From the NCBI GenBank assembly GCA_027340195.1, contig DAHWNE010000028.1:1-5051 (forward strand): DNA of 5,051 nucleotides. Reading direction: 5' to 3'. The notes below the pieces were generated by a model. It did not search any database, was not told the DNA's origin, and saw only the letters and a list, made by a program, of their open reading frames with translations. This DNA comes from Acetobacteraceae bacterium (lineage in GTDB: Bacteria; Pseudomonadota; Alphaproteobacteria; Acetobacterales; Acetobacteraceae). This document shows, piece by piece, positions 1-5,051 of this stretch (position 1 is its first letter; each line of letters opens with the position of its first letter). Position numbers and translations under genes: made by a program.

Positions 1-15
1 GGCGGTGAGGGACAT
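1..15 (-). CDS. possible 5' end of a divergent gene, five codons only
   Basis: An ATG on the minus strand at 15-13 opens a frame reading M-S-L-T-A before the window ends. A GGGAG sequence lies on the minus strand upstream of it, slightly farther away than is ideal for a ribosome binding site. Five codons cannot identify a protein. The reason for listing it is that the following ~220 bases look like a non-coding leader between two divergent genes. It could equally be chance. Confidence 0.22.
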
Positions 16-106
16 GGCGGGGACTCCCGGGTTGCGGACGCGCCGACAGTCGCAAGCGGCATGCCAGGGCGCGCGGCGCGGACTCGCGTCGGCCTGGGCG
101 GAAGAT

Positions 107-127
107 GCCGGGCAGGACCTGCCGGGC
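107..127. repeat. 21-bp near-palindrome, operator candidate
   Basis: The arms GCCGGGCAGG (107-116) and CCTGCCGGGC (118-127) are inverted around a central A at 117. Nine of ten positions pair; the exception is G110 opposite G124. The outer eight bases, TGCCGGGC, also form a direct repeat (106-113 and 120-127, period 14). The size and symmetry suit a dimeric DNA-binding protein, and it lies 110-130 bases before the panB start. In DNA this GC-rich, short palindromes do arise by chance. Confidence 0.35.
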
Positions 128-194
128 GGGACAAACCAGCCGGGCGCCGCCGGCGGTTGACGGGGCTCCGGGGCTGATCGACGGTCCGGCCCGG

Positions 195-211
195 CCGGTC
201 GCCCCGACCGG
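195..211 (+). promoter_or_regulatory. stable hairpin in the panB leader
   Basis: CCGGTCG (195-201) and CGACCGG (205-211) form a perfect 7-bp stem closed by a CCC loop. It ends 13 bases before the presumed ribosome binding site of panB and carries no run of T, so it is not a typical terminator. GGTCCGG at 183-189 could pair imperfectly (one bulge) with CCGGAACC at 208-215 and break this stem. It may be a 5' UTR structure, a protein site, or chance. Confidence 0.35.
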
Positions 212-224
212 AACCGGGAAGCTT

Positions 225-229
225 GGAAG
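225..229 (+). promoter_or_regulatory. ribosome binding site deciding the panB start
   Basis: GGAAG sits 7 bases before the ATG at 237, a normal spacing. It supports that ATG over the in-frame ATG at 105, whose only purine-rich sequence directly abuts the start codon. Confidence 0.6.
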
Positions 230-236
230 CACGCTG

Positions 237-1094
237 ATGTCCGAACCGCCATCCGCCGCGCCCTATGGCGGTCCTGCCGCCGAGGCGGCGCGCAAGCCCG
301 TCACCCTGCACCGCTTGCGGGCGATGCGGGCGGAGGGGACGAAGATCGCCATGCTCACCGCCTATGACGCGGCGAGCGCGCGGCTGCTCGACGATTGCGG
401 GGTGGATTGCCTGCTGGTGGGCGACTCGCTCGGGATGGTCATGCAGGGGCATGGCTCGACCCTGCCGGTGACGCTGGAGCAGATGGTCTATCACACCGCC
501 TGCGTCGCGCGCGGCAATCGCAGCGCCTGGCTGGTGGCCGACCTGCCGTTCGGCAGCTACCAGGGCGGCGTCGGGCAGGCGGTGGCGAGCGCGGTGGCGC
601 TGATGCAGGCCGGGGCGCAGATGGTGAAGCTGGAAGGCGGCGGCTGGACGGCGCCGATCGTGGCCGCGCTGGTCGAGCGCGGGATTCCGGTCTGCGCCCA
701 TCTGGGGCTGACGCCGCAGAGCGTCCATGCGCTGGGCGGCTATCGGGTCCAGGGGCGCGGGGAGGATGCGGCCGCGGGGCTGCGCGCGCAGGCGCTGGAA
801 CTGGGTGAAGCGGGGGCGGCGATGCTGGTGCTGGAACTGGTGCCCGGCGCGCTGGGCGCCGGGATCAGCGCCGCCTGGCCCGGCATCACCATCGGCATCG
901 GTGCCGGCAGCGGGACGCATGGTCAGGTGCTGGTGCTGCACGACATGCTGGACATCACGCCCGGGGCGAAGCCGAAATTCGTGCGCAATTTCATGGCGGG
1001 GGCGGGGAGCATCGCCGAGGCGGTGCGGGGGTACGTGCGGGCGGTGAAATCCGGTGCGTTCCCGGACGATGCGGTGCACGGGTACGGTGGATAG
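237..1094 (+). CDS. panB: 3-methyl-2-oxobutanoate hydroxymethyltransferase (ketopantoate hydroxymethyltransferase)
   Basis: PanB (EC 2.1.2.11) is a cytoplasmic Mg-dependent TIM-barrel enzyme. It transfers a hydroxymethyl group from 5,10-methylene-tetrahydrofolate to 2-ketoisovalerate, giving ketopantoate, the first committed step to pantothenate and CoA. The 285-residue product matches along its whole length; E. coli PanB has 264 residues and lacks about 18 at the N-terminus. Visible motifs are TAYD (41-44), LVGDSLGM (60-67, metal ligand D63), DLPFGSY (102-108, metal ligand D102), KLEGG (131-135), HLGLTPQSV (155-163), VLELVP (198-203, with E200 as the likely general base) and IGIGAG (219-224). 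These correspond to E. coli D45, D84, K112, E114, H136 and E181, all present. One oddity is THGQ (227-230), where E. coli has TDGQ. The start is chosen from the GGAAG at 225-229 and from homology beginning around residue 21. No panC adjoins it; the next gene converges. Family assignment is very secure. Confidence 0.97.
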   Translation: MSEPPSAAPYGGPAAEAARKPVTLHRLRAMRAEGTKIAMLTAYDAASARLLDDCGVDCLLVGDSLGMVMQGHGSTLPVTLEQMVYHTACVARGNRSAWLVADLPFGSYQGGVGQAVASAVALMQAGAQMVKLEGGGWTAPIVAALVERGIPVCAHLGLTPQSVHALGGYRVQGRGEDAAAGLRAQALELGEAGAAMLVLELVPGALGAGISAAWPGITIGIGAGSGTHGQVLVLHDMLDITPGAKPKFVRNFMAGAGSIAEAVRGYVRAVKSGAFPDDAVHGYGG

Positions 1095-1124
1095 CGGCGG
1101 TGCCGCAGGTCAGCGCCGTGGCGA

Positions 1125-1139
1125 CGGCGGTTACCGCCG
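1125..1139. terminator. GC-rich hairpin after panB, weak terminator candidate
   Basis: CGGCGG (1125-1130) and CCGCCG (1134-1139) form a perfect 6-bp stem around TTA, about 30 bases after the panB stop. No T run follows, so it is not a classical intrinsic terminator. It could help Rho-dependent ending or protect the mRNA 3' end. The site lies in the 171-base gap between two convergent genes, where a terminator is expected. Confidence 0.3.
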
Positions 1140-1173
1140 GTTCGCCCGACGGTGACGACGCGCTGGCCGGCCG

Positions 1174-1202
1174 GCGCCGTCCGGGCCCTCCGGGACCGGC
1201 GC
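1174..1202. terminator. second hairpin in the convergent gap
   Basis: GCGCCG (1174-1179) pairs with CGGCGC (1197-1202). TCC (1180-1182) then pairs with GGA (1193-1195) past a one-base bulge at C1196, leaving a GC-rich loop. It could serve the leftward gene, whose stop is at 1266-1268, or panB. There is no T run on either strand, and the rest of the gap (1095-1265) shows no convincing gene. Confidence 0.22.
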
Positions 1203-1265
1203 GTCAGAGCGTGATCGCGATGGCACGCGGTCAGGCAGGGAGCGGCGGCCGGTCTCGGGCGCCGG

Positions 1266-1838
1266 TCAGCGGGCCTGCCGGTGATACTCCCGGTTCGGCA
1301 TCATATCCGTCGCCGACGCCATCCGATTCGACAGGTTGAAGAAGCCGATCGTTTCGGAAAGGTCGAACATGTCCTCGGCGGAGAGCCCCGCCGCCGCCAG
1401 CGCGTCGCGGTCCGCCTGGTCCACCAGCCACGGCGTCGTGGTCATCTTCCAGGCGAAATCCAGCATCGCCCGCTGGCGCGGATCGAGCGCGGCGACCCGG
1501 TAGTTCAGCGCCATCATCTCCCCGAGTTCGGGATCGCCCGAGAGCTGGCGCACCGCCGCGCCATGCGCGACCAGGCAGTAGTAGCAGCGGTTGGCCGAGG
1601 ACACGACCACCGCCACCATCTCGCGTTCCAGCTTGGACAACCCGGAGGGCGACAGCATGATCTCGTTATACATCGCCATGAAATGGCGCAGTCGCTGCGG
1701 CTTTAGGCTGTAGGCGCTGAAGACGGCCGGCACGAAGCCCAGCTTCTCCTCGCATTTGCGCCAGATCGCGCGGAGGTCGTCATCGAGCCCCGCCGGGTCG
1801 GGCACGCCGAGGCGGGAGATGTGGTCGGGTTGCGGCAT
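1266..1838 (-). CDS. carboxymuconolactone decarboxylase / AhpD-type peroxidase-related protein
   Basis: This 190-residue protein belongs to the AhpD/carboxymuconolactone decarboxylase superfamily, in the branch usually annotated as uncharacterized peroxidase-related enzyme. Members are small all-helical, oligomeric cytoplasmic proteins, and AhpD itself reduces alkyl hydroperoxide reductase through a CxxC pair. The core motif is EREMVAVVVSSANRCYYC (71-88) followed by AH at 91-92. It gives the expected E73, C85, C88 and H92, spaced as in Mycobacterium tuberculosis AhpD (E118, C130, C133, H137). Y87 replaces the relay residue H132. There is no signal peptide or membrane segment. AAGGAG (1850-1845) lies 6 bases before the ATG, which fixes the start. 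The gene is divergent from the D-aminoacylase gene and converges on panB. The family is secure. The true substrate (peroxide, disulfide partner or a small lactone) cannot be read from the sequence. Confidence 0.9.
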   Translation of the reverse strand: MPQPDHISRLGVPDPAGLDDDLRAIWRKCEEKLGFVPAVFSAYSLKPQRLRHFMAMYNEIMLSPSGLSKLEREMVAVVVSSANRCYYCLVAHGAAVRQLSGDPELGEMMALNYRVAALDPRQRAMLDFAWKMTTTPWLVDQADRDALAAAGLSAEDMFDLSETIGFFNLSNRMASATDMMPNREYHRQAR

Positions 1839-1844
1839 GATCGT

Positions 1845-1850
1845 CTCCTT
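1845..1850 (-). promoter_or_regulatory. strong ribosome binding site of the AhpD-like gene
   Basis: On the minus strand AAGGAG precedes the ATG at 1838-1836 by 6 bases. It is the best Shine-Dalgarno match in the window and confirms the start. Confidence 0.75.
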
Positions 1851-1893
1851 GCAGGGCGGCGGAGTGTCCGGCGGGACCGCGTCGGTGTCGAGC

Positions 1894-1916
1894 CGGCGGT
1901 CAGGTCAGGACCGCCG
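1894..1916. repeat. 8-bp inverted repeat between the divergent genes
   Basis: CGGCGGTC (1894-1901) and GACCGCCG (1909-1916) are perfect inverted repeats separated by AGGTCAG. As DNA this could be an operator shared by both genes. As RNA it would be a strong hairpin in the 5' leader of the leftward gene if transcription starts near 1940. A third half-site at 1875-1880 could pair with the first arm instead. Confidence 0.4.
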
Positions 1917-1963
1917 CGCCGCCGGCTTCAACCGGCCGGCCCGGCCATGATACGCTGCCCGCC

Positions 1964-3412
1964 ATGACCCAGCATGACCTCATCCTCCGCCACGCCACCG
2001 TCATCGACGGCACCGGCGCCCCCCGCTACCGCGCCGATGTCGCGGTCTCCGGCGACCGCATCGCCGCCATCGGCGACCTCGGCGGGCACGCCGGCGCGCG
2101 GGAGATCGACGCCACCGGCAAGGTGCTCGCCCCCGGCTTCATCGACGCCCATACCCATGACGACCGCGCCGTGCTGTGCGGCCCGGACTGCATGGGCTGC
2201 AAGATGTCGCAGGGGGTGACCACGGTGGTGGTGGGCAATTGCGGCATCAGCCTCTCGCCCGCGCGCATGACGCGCCGCCCGCCGCCGCCGCTCGACCTGC
2301 TGGGCGGGGAGGAATGGTGGACCTTCGACAGTTTCGGCGCCTACGCCGAAAAACTCCGCGCCGAGCCGGCGCCGGTGAACACGGTGGCGCTGATCGGGCA
2401 CATGTCGTTGCGGGTTGAGGCGATGGGCGGGGACACCCAGCGCCCGGCCAGCGATGCCGAAGCCGAACGGATGCGCGCGCGCCTCGCCCAGGCCCTGGCC
2501 GAGGGCGCCTCCGGCTTTTCCACCGGCCTCTACTACCCGCCCAACATCAAGGCGCCGACCGAGGAAGTGATCGCCGTGGCGGAGGCGCTGCGCGAGGCCG
2601 GCGGCCTCTATGTCACGCATATGCGCGATGAGGCGAGCGGCGTGCTGACCTCGATCGAGGAGACGCTGCGGATCGGTCGGGAGAGCGGCAGCGCGGTGGT
2701 CATCAGCCACCACAAATGCACCATGCCGGAAAACTTCGGCCGCTCCGCCGAGACCCTGCCGCGCATCGCCGCCGCCGCGCGCGAGCAGCGCGTCGCCTTC
2801 GACGTCTATCCCTACGCCGCCGGCTCGACCGTGCTGATCCCGGACCGGCTGCGCGCCGACGTGCCGGTGCGGCTCACCTGGTCGGTGCCGCATCCCGAGC
2901 AGGCCGGGCGGATGCTGGACGACATTGCGCGGGACTGGAACCTGACCCCGCGGCAGGCGGCGGAACGGTTGCTGCCGGCGGGGGCGATCTTCTTCCAGAT
3001 GGACGAGGCGGACGTGCGGCGCATCCTCGCCGATCCCCTGGCTATGATCGGCAGCGACGGGCTGCCGCATGACGCCCGCCCGCATCCGCGGCTGTGGGGC
3101 ACGTTCCCCCGCGTGCTGGGCCATTACGCGCGCGACCTGGGGCTGTTTTCGCTGGAGGCGGCGGTGCGCAAGATGACCGGCCACACCGCGGCGGTGTTCG
3201 GGCTGATCGACCGCGGCGTGATCCGGGCGGGGGCGTGGGCGGATCTGGTGCTGTTCGATCCGGACCGGGTGCGCGACGCCGCGACCTATGACGCGCCGAC
3301 CCTGCCGGCGGAGGGGATTCTCGAGACCTGGGTGAACGGCCAGTCGGCCTTCGCCGCCGGGGCGGCGACCGCGGCGCGGGCAGGGCGGCTGGTGACGCGG
3401 GGACGGGGGTAG
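1964..3412 (+). CDS. N-acyl-D-amino-acid deacylase (D-aminoacylase) family amidohydrolase
   Basis: The product is a zinc-dependent amidohydrolase, likely cytoplasmic, that removes the acyl group from N-acyl-D-amino acids (EC 3.5.1.81-83 group). Its 482 residues match the 484 of Alcaligenes D-aminoacylase. Reading along the chain, a small N-terminal beta domain carries VIDGTG (13-18), and the TIM barrel starts at GFIDAHTHDD (58-67, H63 and H65). GNCGIS (91-96) supplies the metal-bridging C93, THMRDE (218-223) supplies H219, ISHHK (247-251) supplies H249, and IGSDG (362-366) supplies D365. These match H67, H69, C96, H220, H250 and D366 of the Alcaligenes enzyme. HPRLWGTFPRVLG (374-386) is also typical, and the beta domain resumes near GAWADLVLFDP (423-433). 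No signal peptide is present. The ATG at 1964 is where homology begins, but no Shine-Dalgarno is visible. The family is secure. Preference for D-Glu, D-Asp or neutral residues, or another N-acyl substrate, is open. Confidence 0.93.
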   Translation: MTQHDLILRHATVIDGTGAPRYRADVAVSGDRIAAIGDLGGHAGAREIDATGKVLAPGFIDAHTHDDRAVLCGPDCMGCKMSQGVTTVVVGNCGISLSPARMTRRPPPPLDLLGGEEWWTFDSFGAYAEKLRAEPAPVNTVALIGHMSLRVEAMGGDTQRPASDAEAERMRARLAQALAEGASGFSTGLYYPPNIKAPTEEVIAVAEALREAGGLYVTHMRDEASGVLTSIEETLRIGRESGSAVVISHHKCTMPENFGRSAETLPRIAAAAREQRVAFDVYPYAAGSTVLIPDRLRADVPVRLTWSVPHPEQAGRMLDDIARDWNLTPRQAAERLLPAGAIFFQMDEADVRRILADPLAMIGSDGLPHDARPHPRLWGTFPRVLGHYARDLGLFSLEAAVRKMTGHTAAVFGLIDRGVIRAGAWADLVLFDPDRVRDAATYDAPTLPAEGILETWVNGQSAFAAGAATAARAGRLVTRGRG

Positions 3413-3427
3413 GGGGCGAGCTACCCC
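3406..3427. terminator. inverted repeat spanning both convergent stop codons
   Basis: GGGGTAG (3406-3412) and CTACCCC (3421-3427) form a perfect 7-bp stem with an 8-base loop. The left arm ends with the TAG of the D-aminoacylase gene, and the right arm begins with the complement of the holC TAG. The layout suggests a two-way terminator for genes only 8 bases apart, but neither side has a T run. GCGGGG at 3397-3402 could compete for CCCCGC at 3424-3429. Confidence 0.4.
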
Positions 3428-3870
3428 GCCTTCCGCTCCCACCCGCGCGGCCCCTGCTGCCAATAGACCGGCGCCAGCCCCGCCGCCGTCGCCGCCCGCC
3501 AGCGTCCGCGCGCCGCCTCGACCGCCGCCGGATCGGTGCCGTCGAACAGATCGAAAATCCGCGCGTAGGCATCCCAGCGCGCGGTCGCCGCCCCGCCGGT
3601 CAGGAACAGGAAGCGCGCGCCGTTCGGCGCCTCCTCGGTCGCGGTCAGCCAGATCGGCTGCAACGCCGCATCCCCGTCGGCCGCGGTGCCGTGCGGCAGC
3701 CAGGTCTCGCCCGGCGCCTCCCATAACGCCGAATCCAGCGCCGCCACCTGCTCCGGCGTCGGCGCCAGCACCACCGCCCGCTCCCCATCCCGCAGCGTCC
3801 GCGCCAGCAGCGAGGGCAGCGCCGCCTCCAGCCTGGTTCGGGTCAGGTGGTAGAAGCCGACCGAGGTCAT
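3421..3870 (-). CDS. holC: DNA polymerase III subunit chi
   Basis: Chi is an accessory subunit of the replicative clamp loader complex. In E. coli it pairs with psi and binds the C-terminal tail of single-stranded DNA-binding protein, helping polymerase III on SSB-coated DNA. The 149-residue product is close to the 147 of E. coli chi. Recognisable stretches are VGFYHL near the N-terminus (4-9), [13 protein letters not shown] (49-61), QPIWLT (71-76), FDLFDGTD (106-113) and YWQQGPRGW (136-144). The start at 3870-3868 overlaps the pepA stop as ATGA. GGAGG (3878-3874) lies only 3 bases before it, so translation is probably coupled to pepA. An in-frame upstream ATG at 3972 would add 34 residues that are merely pepA sequence read in another frame, so I reject it. 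The pepA-holC order is also that of E. coli. Confidence 0.92.
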   Translation of the reverse strand: MTSVGFYHLTRTRLEAALPSLLARTLRDGERAVVLAPTPEQVAALDSALWEAPGETWLPHGTAADGDAALQPIWLTATEEAPNGARFLFLTGGAATARWDAYARIFDLFDGTDPAAVEAARGRWRAATAAGLAPVYWQQGPRGWERKAG

Positions 3871-5051
3871 TCGCCTCCGGCTTCGTAATGCGCCGCCACC
3901 AGCCGGTCGAGCAGCCGCACGCCGAACGCGGTGGCGCCCTTGGGCGTGCGCGGCGCGTCCTTCGAGGACCACGCCATGCCGGCGATATCCAGATGCGCCC
4001 AGGGCTTCCCGTTGACGAAACGTTGCAGGAACTGCGCGGCGGTGATCGACCCGCCGGGCCGGCCGCCCACGTTTTTCATGTCGGCGATGGCGGATTTCAG
4101 CTGCTCGTCATAGGCCTCGGCCAGCGGCATCCGCCACAGCTTCTCCCCGGTCTCCCGCCCGGCCGCATCGAGCCGCGCCGCCAGCGTGTCGTCGTTGGCG
4201 AACATCCCGGCGTGCTCGTGGCCCAGCGCGATGATGATCGCCCCGGTCAGGGTGGCCAGATCCACCATGAACTGCGGATCGAATGTTTTCTGACAATACC
4301 ACAGCACGTCGGCCAGGACCAGCCGTCCCTCGGCGTCGGTGTTGATGACCTCGACGGTCTGGCCGGAATAGCTGCGCACCACGTCGCCCGGCCGCTGGGC
4401 GGTGCCGGAGGGCATGTTCTCCACCAGCCCGATCAGCCCCACCGCGTTCACCCGGGCGCGGCGCCCGGCGAGTGCCGCCATCAGCCCGGTGACGGTGCCG
4501 GCGCCGGCCATGTCCCATTTCATGTCCTCCATCCCGCCGGCCGGCTTGATGCTGATGCCGCCGGTATCGAAGGTCACGCCCTTGCCGATGAACGCCACCG
4601 GCTTCGCCCCCGGCGCCCCGCCGTTCCAGCGCATCACCACCATTCGCGGCTCGTTGGCGCTGCCCTGCGCCACCCCCAGCAGGGCGCCGAAGCCCAGCGC
4701 CGAGAGCTCGGCGGGCCCCATCACCTCCACCTCCAGCCCCAGCGCGGTCAGCGCCTGGCAGCGTTCGGCGAAGCTGGCGGGGTTCAGGACGTTCGGCGGC
4801 TCGCTCACCAGGTCGCGGGTCAGGAACACCCCCTCCGCCACCGGGCGCAGGGAGGCGAACGCCGCCGTCGCCGCGGCGGGATCGGCCACCAGTATCGAAA
4901 GCGCGGTCAGCCGCGGCTTGTCCTCCGGCTTCTCCTTGGTGCGGTAGCGGTCGAAGCGATAGGCGCGCAGCGCCGCCCCCAGCGCGAAGGCGGCGGCCTC
5001 CGCGGGCGAGAGCGCATCGGCCGCCACCGCCACGTCGGTCGCGCGCGCCAG
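3867..5051 (-). CDS. pepA: leucyl aminopeptidase (cytosol aminopeptidase, M17), 5' end outside the window
   Basis: This is an M17 metallopeptidase (EC 3.4.11.1), a hexameric cytoplasmic enzyme that removes N-terminal residues from peptides. The window holds 394 codons and the stop; the frame stays open to the right edge. By alignment with E. coli PepA (503 residues), about 113 N-terminal residues lie outside. A GTG at 5033-5031 could be taken as a start, but the codons before it read on in frame (L-A-R-A-T-D) and it falls inside the family's N-terminal domain. Numbering from the first visible codon, the active site is [11 protein letters not shown] (155-165; K157, D162), catalytic K169, D180 and the M17 signature NTDAEGRL (237-244; D239, E241, R243). 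All match E. coli K270, D275, K282, D293, D352, E354 and R356. The conserved end HLDIAGMAW is also present. E. coli PepA also binds DNA through its N-terminal domain, mostly unseen here. It is the upstream member of the pepA-holC operon. Confidence 0.96.
   Translation of the reverse strand: MARATDVAVAADALSPAEAAAFALGAALRAYRFDRYRTKEKPEDKPRLTALSILVADPAAATAAFASLRPVAEGVFLTRDLVSEPPNVLNPASFAERCQALTALGLEVEVMGPAELSALGFGALLGVAQGSANEPRMVVMRWNGGAPGAKPVAFIGKGVTFDTGGISIKPAGGMEDMKWDMAGAGTVTGLMAALAGRRARVNAVGLIGLVENMPSGTAQRPGDVVRSYSGQTVEVINTDAEGRLVLADVLWYCQKTFDPQFMVDLATLTGAIIIALGHEHAGMFANDDTLAARLDAAGRETGEKLWRMPLAEAYDEQLKSAIADMKNVGGRPGGSITAAQFLQRFVNGKPWAHLDIAGMAWSSKDAPRTPKGATAFGVRLLDRLVAAHYEAGGE
3874..3878 (-). 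promoter_or_regulatory. ribosome binding site of holC inside the end of pepA
   Basis: GGAGG on the minus strand lies within the last codons of pepA, 3 bases before the holC ATG. The spacing is short, which fits re-initiation by ribosomes finishing pepA at the overlapping ATGA. Confidence 0.45.

Larger units (their letters stand above)
16..236. promoter_or_regulatory. leader / upstream region of panB
   Basis: This stretch has no convincing gene. An open frame runs through it in phase with panB from an ATG at 105, but its 44 extra residues resemble nothing in PanB, and its GGAAG (100-104) touches the ATG with no spacing. The region holds a near-palindrome at 107-127 and a strong hairpin at 195-211. 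The best -35-like hexamer is TTGACG at 157-162, but no good -10 lies 16-18 bases after it, so the promoter cannot be placed. Confidence 0.5.
1839..1963. promoter_or_regulatory. divergent promoter region with repeated GACCGC half-sites
   Basis: This 125-base gap must hold the promoters of both divergent genes. The clearest -10-like hexamer is TATCAT on the minus strand (1952-1947, five of six matches to TATAAT), without a good -35. The other candidate is a minus-strand TTGAAG (1931-1926), without a good -10. GACCGC occurs at 1875-1880 and 1909-1914, and its complement GCGGTC at 1896-1901. The tandem pair GGTCAGGTCA lies at 1898-1907 (GG overlapping). No clear Shine-Dalgarno precedes the rightward gene. 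Confidence 0.45.

Noticed and set aside
147..156. CCGCCGGCGG self-complementary decamer
   Set aside because: It has no loop, and GC-only palindromes of this size are expected often in DNA of this composition.
157..185. sigma-70 promoter from TTGACG at 157-162
   Set aside because: The hexamer matches -35 well, but the sequence 16-18 bases downstream is GC-rich with no -10 resemblance.
1100..1339. possible small gene in the gap after panB
   Set aside because: It starts at a GTG with no ribosome binding site, runs into the AhpD-like gene on the other strand, and is a P/G/S/A-rich sequence typical of random GC-rich frames.
1281..1706. 141-residue plus-strand frame opposite the AhpD-like gene
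   Set aside because: It is again the codon-aligned antisense frame of a well-supported gene and shows no recognisable domain.
1928..3724. 598-residue open frame on the minus strand opposite the D-aminoacylase gene
   Set aside because: Its codons lie exactly opposite the sense codons, so it stays open simply because the sense gene avoids TTA, CTA and TCA, which are rare at this GC content. The product is a low-complexity H/R/G/A-rich protein, and the sense strand has a complete amidohydrolase with all its metal ligands.
3871..3972. longer holC start at 3972
   Set aside because: The extra 34 residues are pepA coding DNA read in another frame, are Arg/Ala-rich and are not part of chi. The ATGA start gives the usual family length.
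4402..4947. 181-residue plus-strand frame opposite pepA
   Set aside because: It is rich in P, A and S, has no domain, and the other strand carries the full M17 active site.
5031..5033. GTG as the start of pepA
   Set aside because: The frame continues upstream to the window edge, and about 113 N-terminal residues expected for PepA are still missing, so the gene is cut by the window and this is an internal valine.

Overview
The window looks like an ordinary stretch of chromosome from a very GC-rich proteobacterium. By eye the GC content is around 70 %, and third codon positions are almost all G or C. The set of genes and the style of the proteins fit an alphaproteobacterium, perhaps Acetobacteraceae or Rhodospirillales. 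That placement is inferred from codon use and general resemblance, because no rRNA or other marker gene is present. I see no mobile element, CRISPR array, tRNA, phage gene or toxin-antitoxin module.

Layout from left to right. Bases 1-15 may be the first five codons of a gene running leftward out of the window. Bases 16-236 are non-coding leader DNA holding a 21-bp near-palindrome and a perfect 7-bp hairpin. Bases 237-1094 (+) are panB, which makes ketopantoate for pantothenate and CoA synthesis. Bases 1095-1265 are a convergent gap with GC-rich hairpins. Bases 1266-1838 (-) encode a carboxymuconolactone decarboxylase/AhpD-type peroxidase-related protein with a CxxC active site. Bases 1839-1963 are a divergent regulatory gap with three copies of one 6-base half-site. 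Bases 1964-3412 (+) encode a zinc amidohydrolase of the D-aminoacylase family. Bases 3421-3870 (-) are holC, the chi subunit of DNA polymerase III. Bases 3867-5051 (-) are pepA, leucyl aminopeptidase, whose N-terminal ~110 residues lie beyond the right edge.

How the genes relate. pepA and holC form a tight leftward operon whose stop and start codons overlap as ATGA, the same gene order known from E. coli. That operon converges on the D-aminoacylase gene, with only 8 bases between the two stop codons, and both stops sit inside one perfect inverted repeat. The peroxidase-related gene and the D-aminoacylase gene are divergent and may share control, but no biochemical link between them is visible. 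panB stands alone, with no panC next to it. The best candidates for something undescribed are the small regulatory structures in the two leaders; I do not see a new multi-gene system here.
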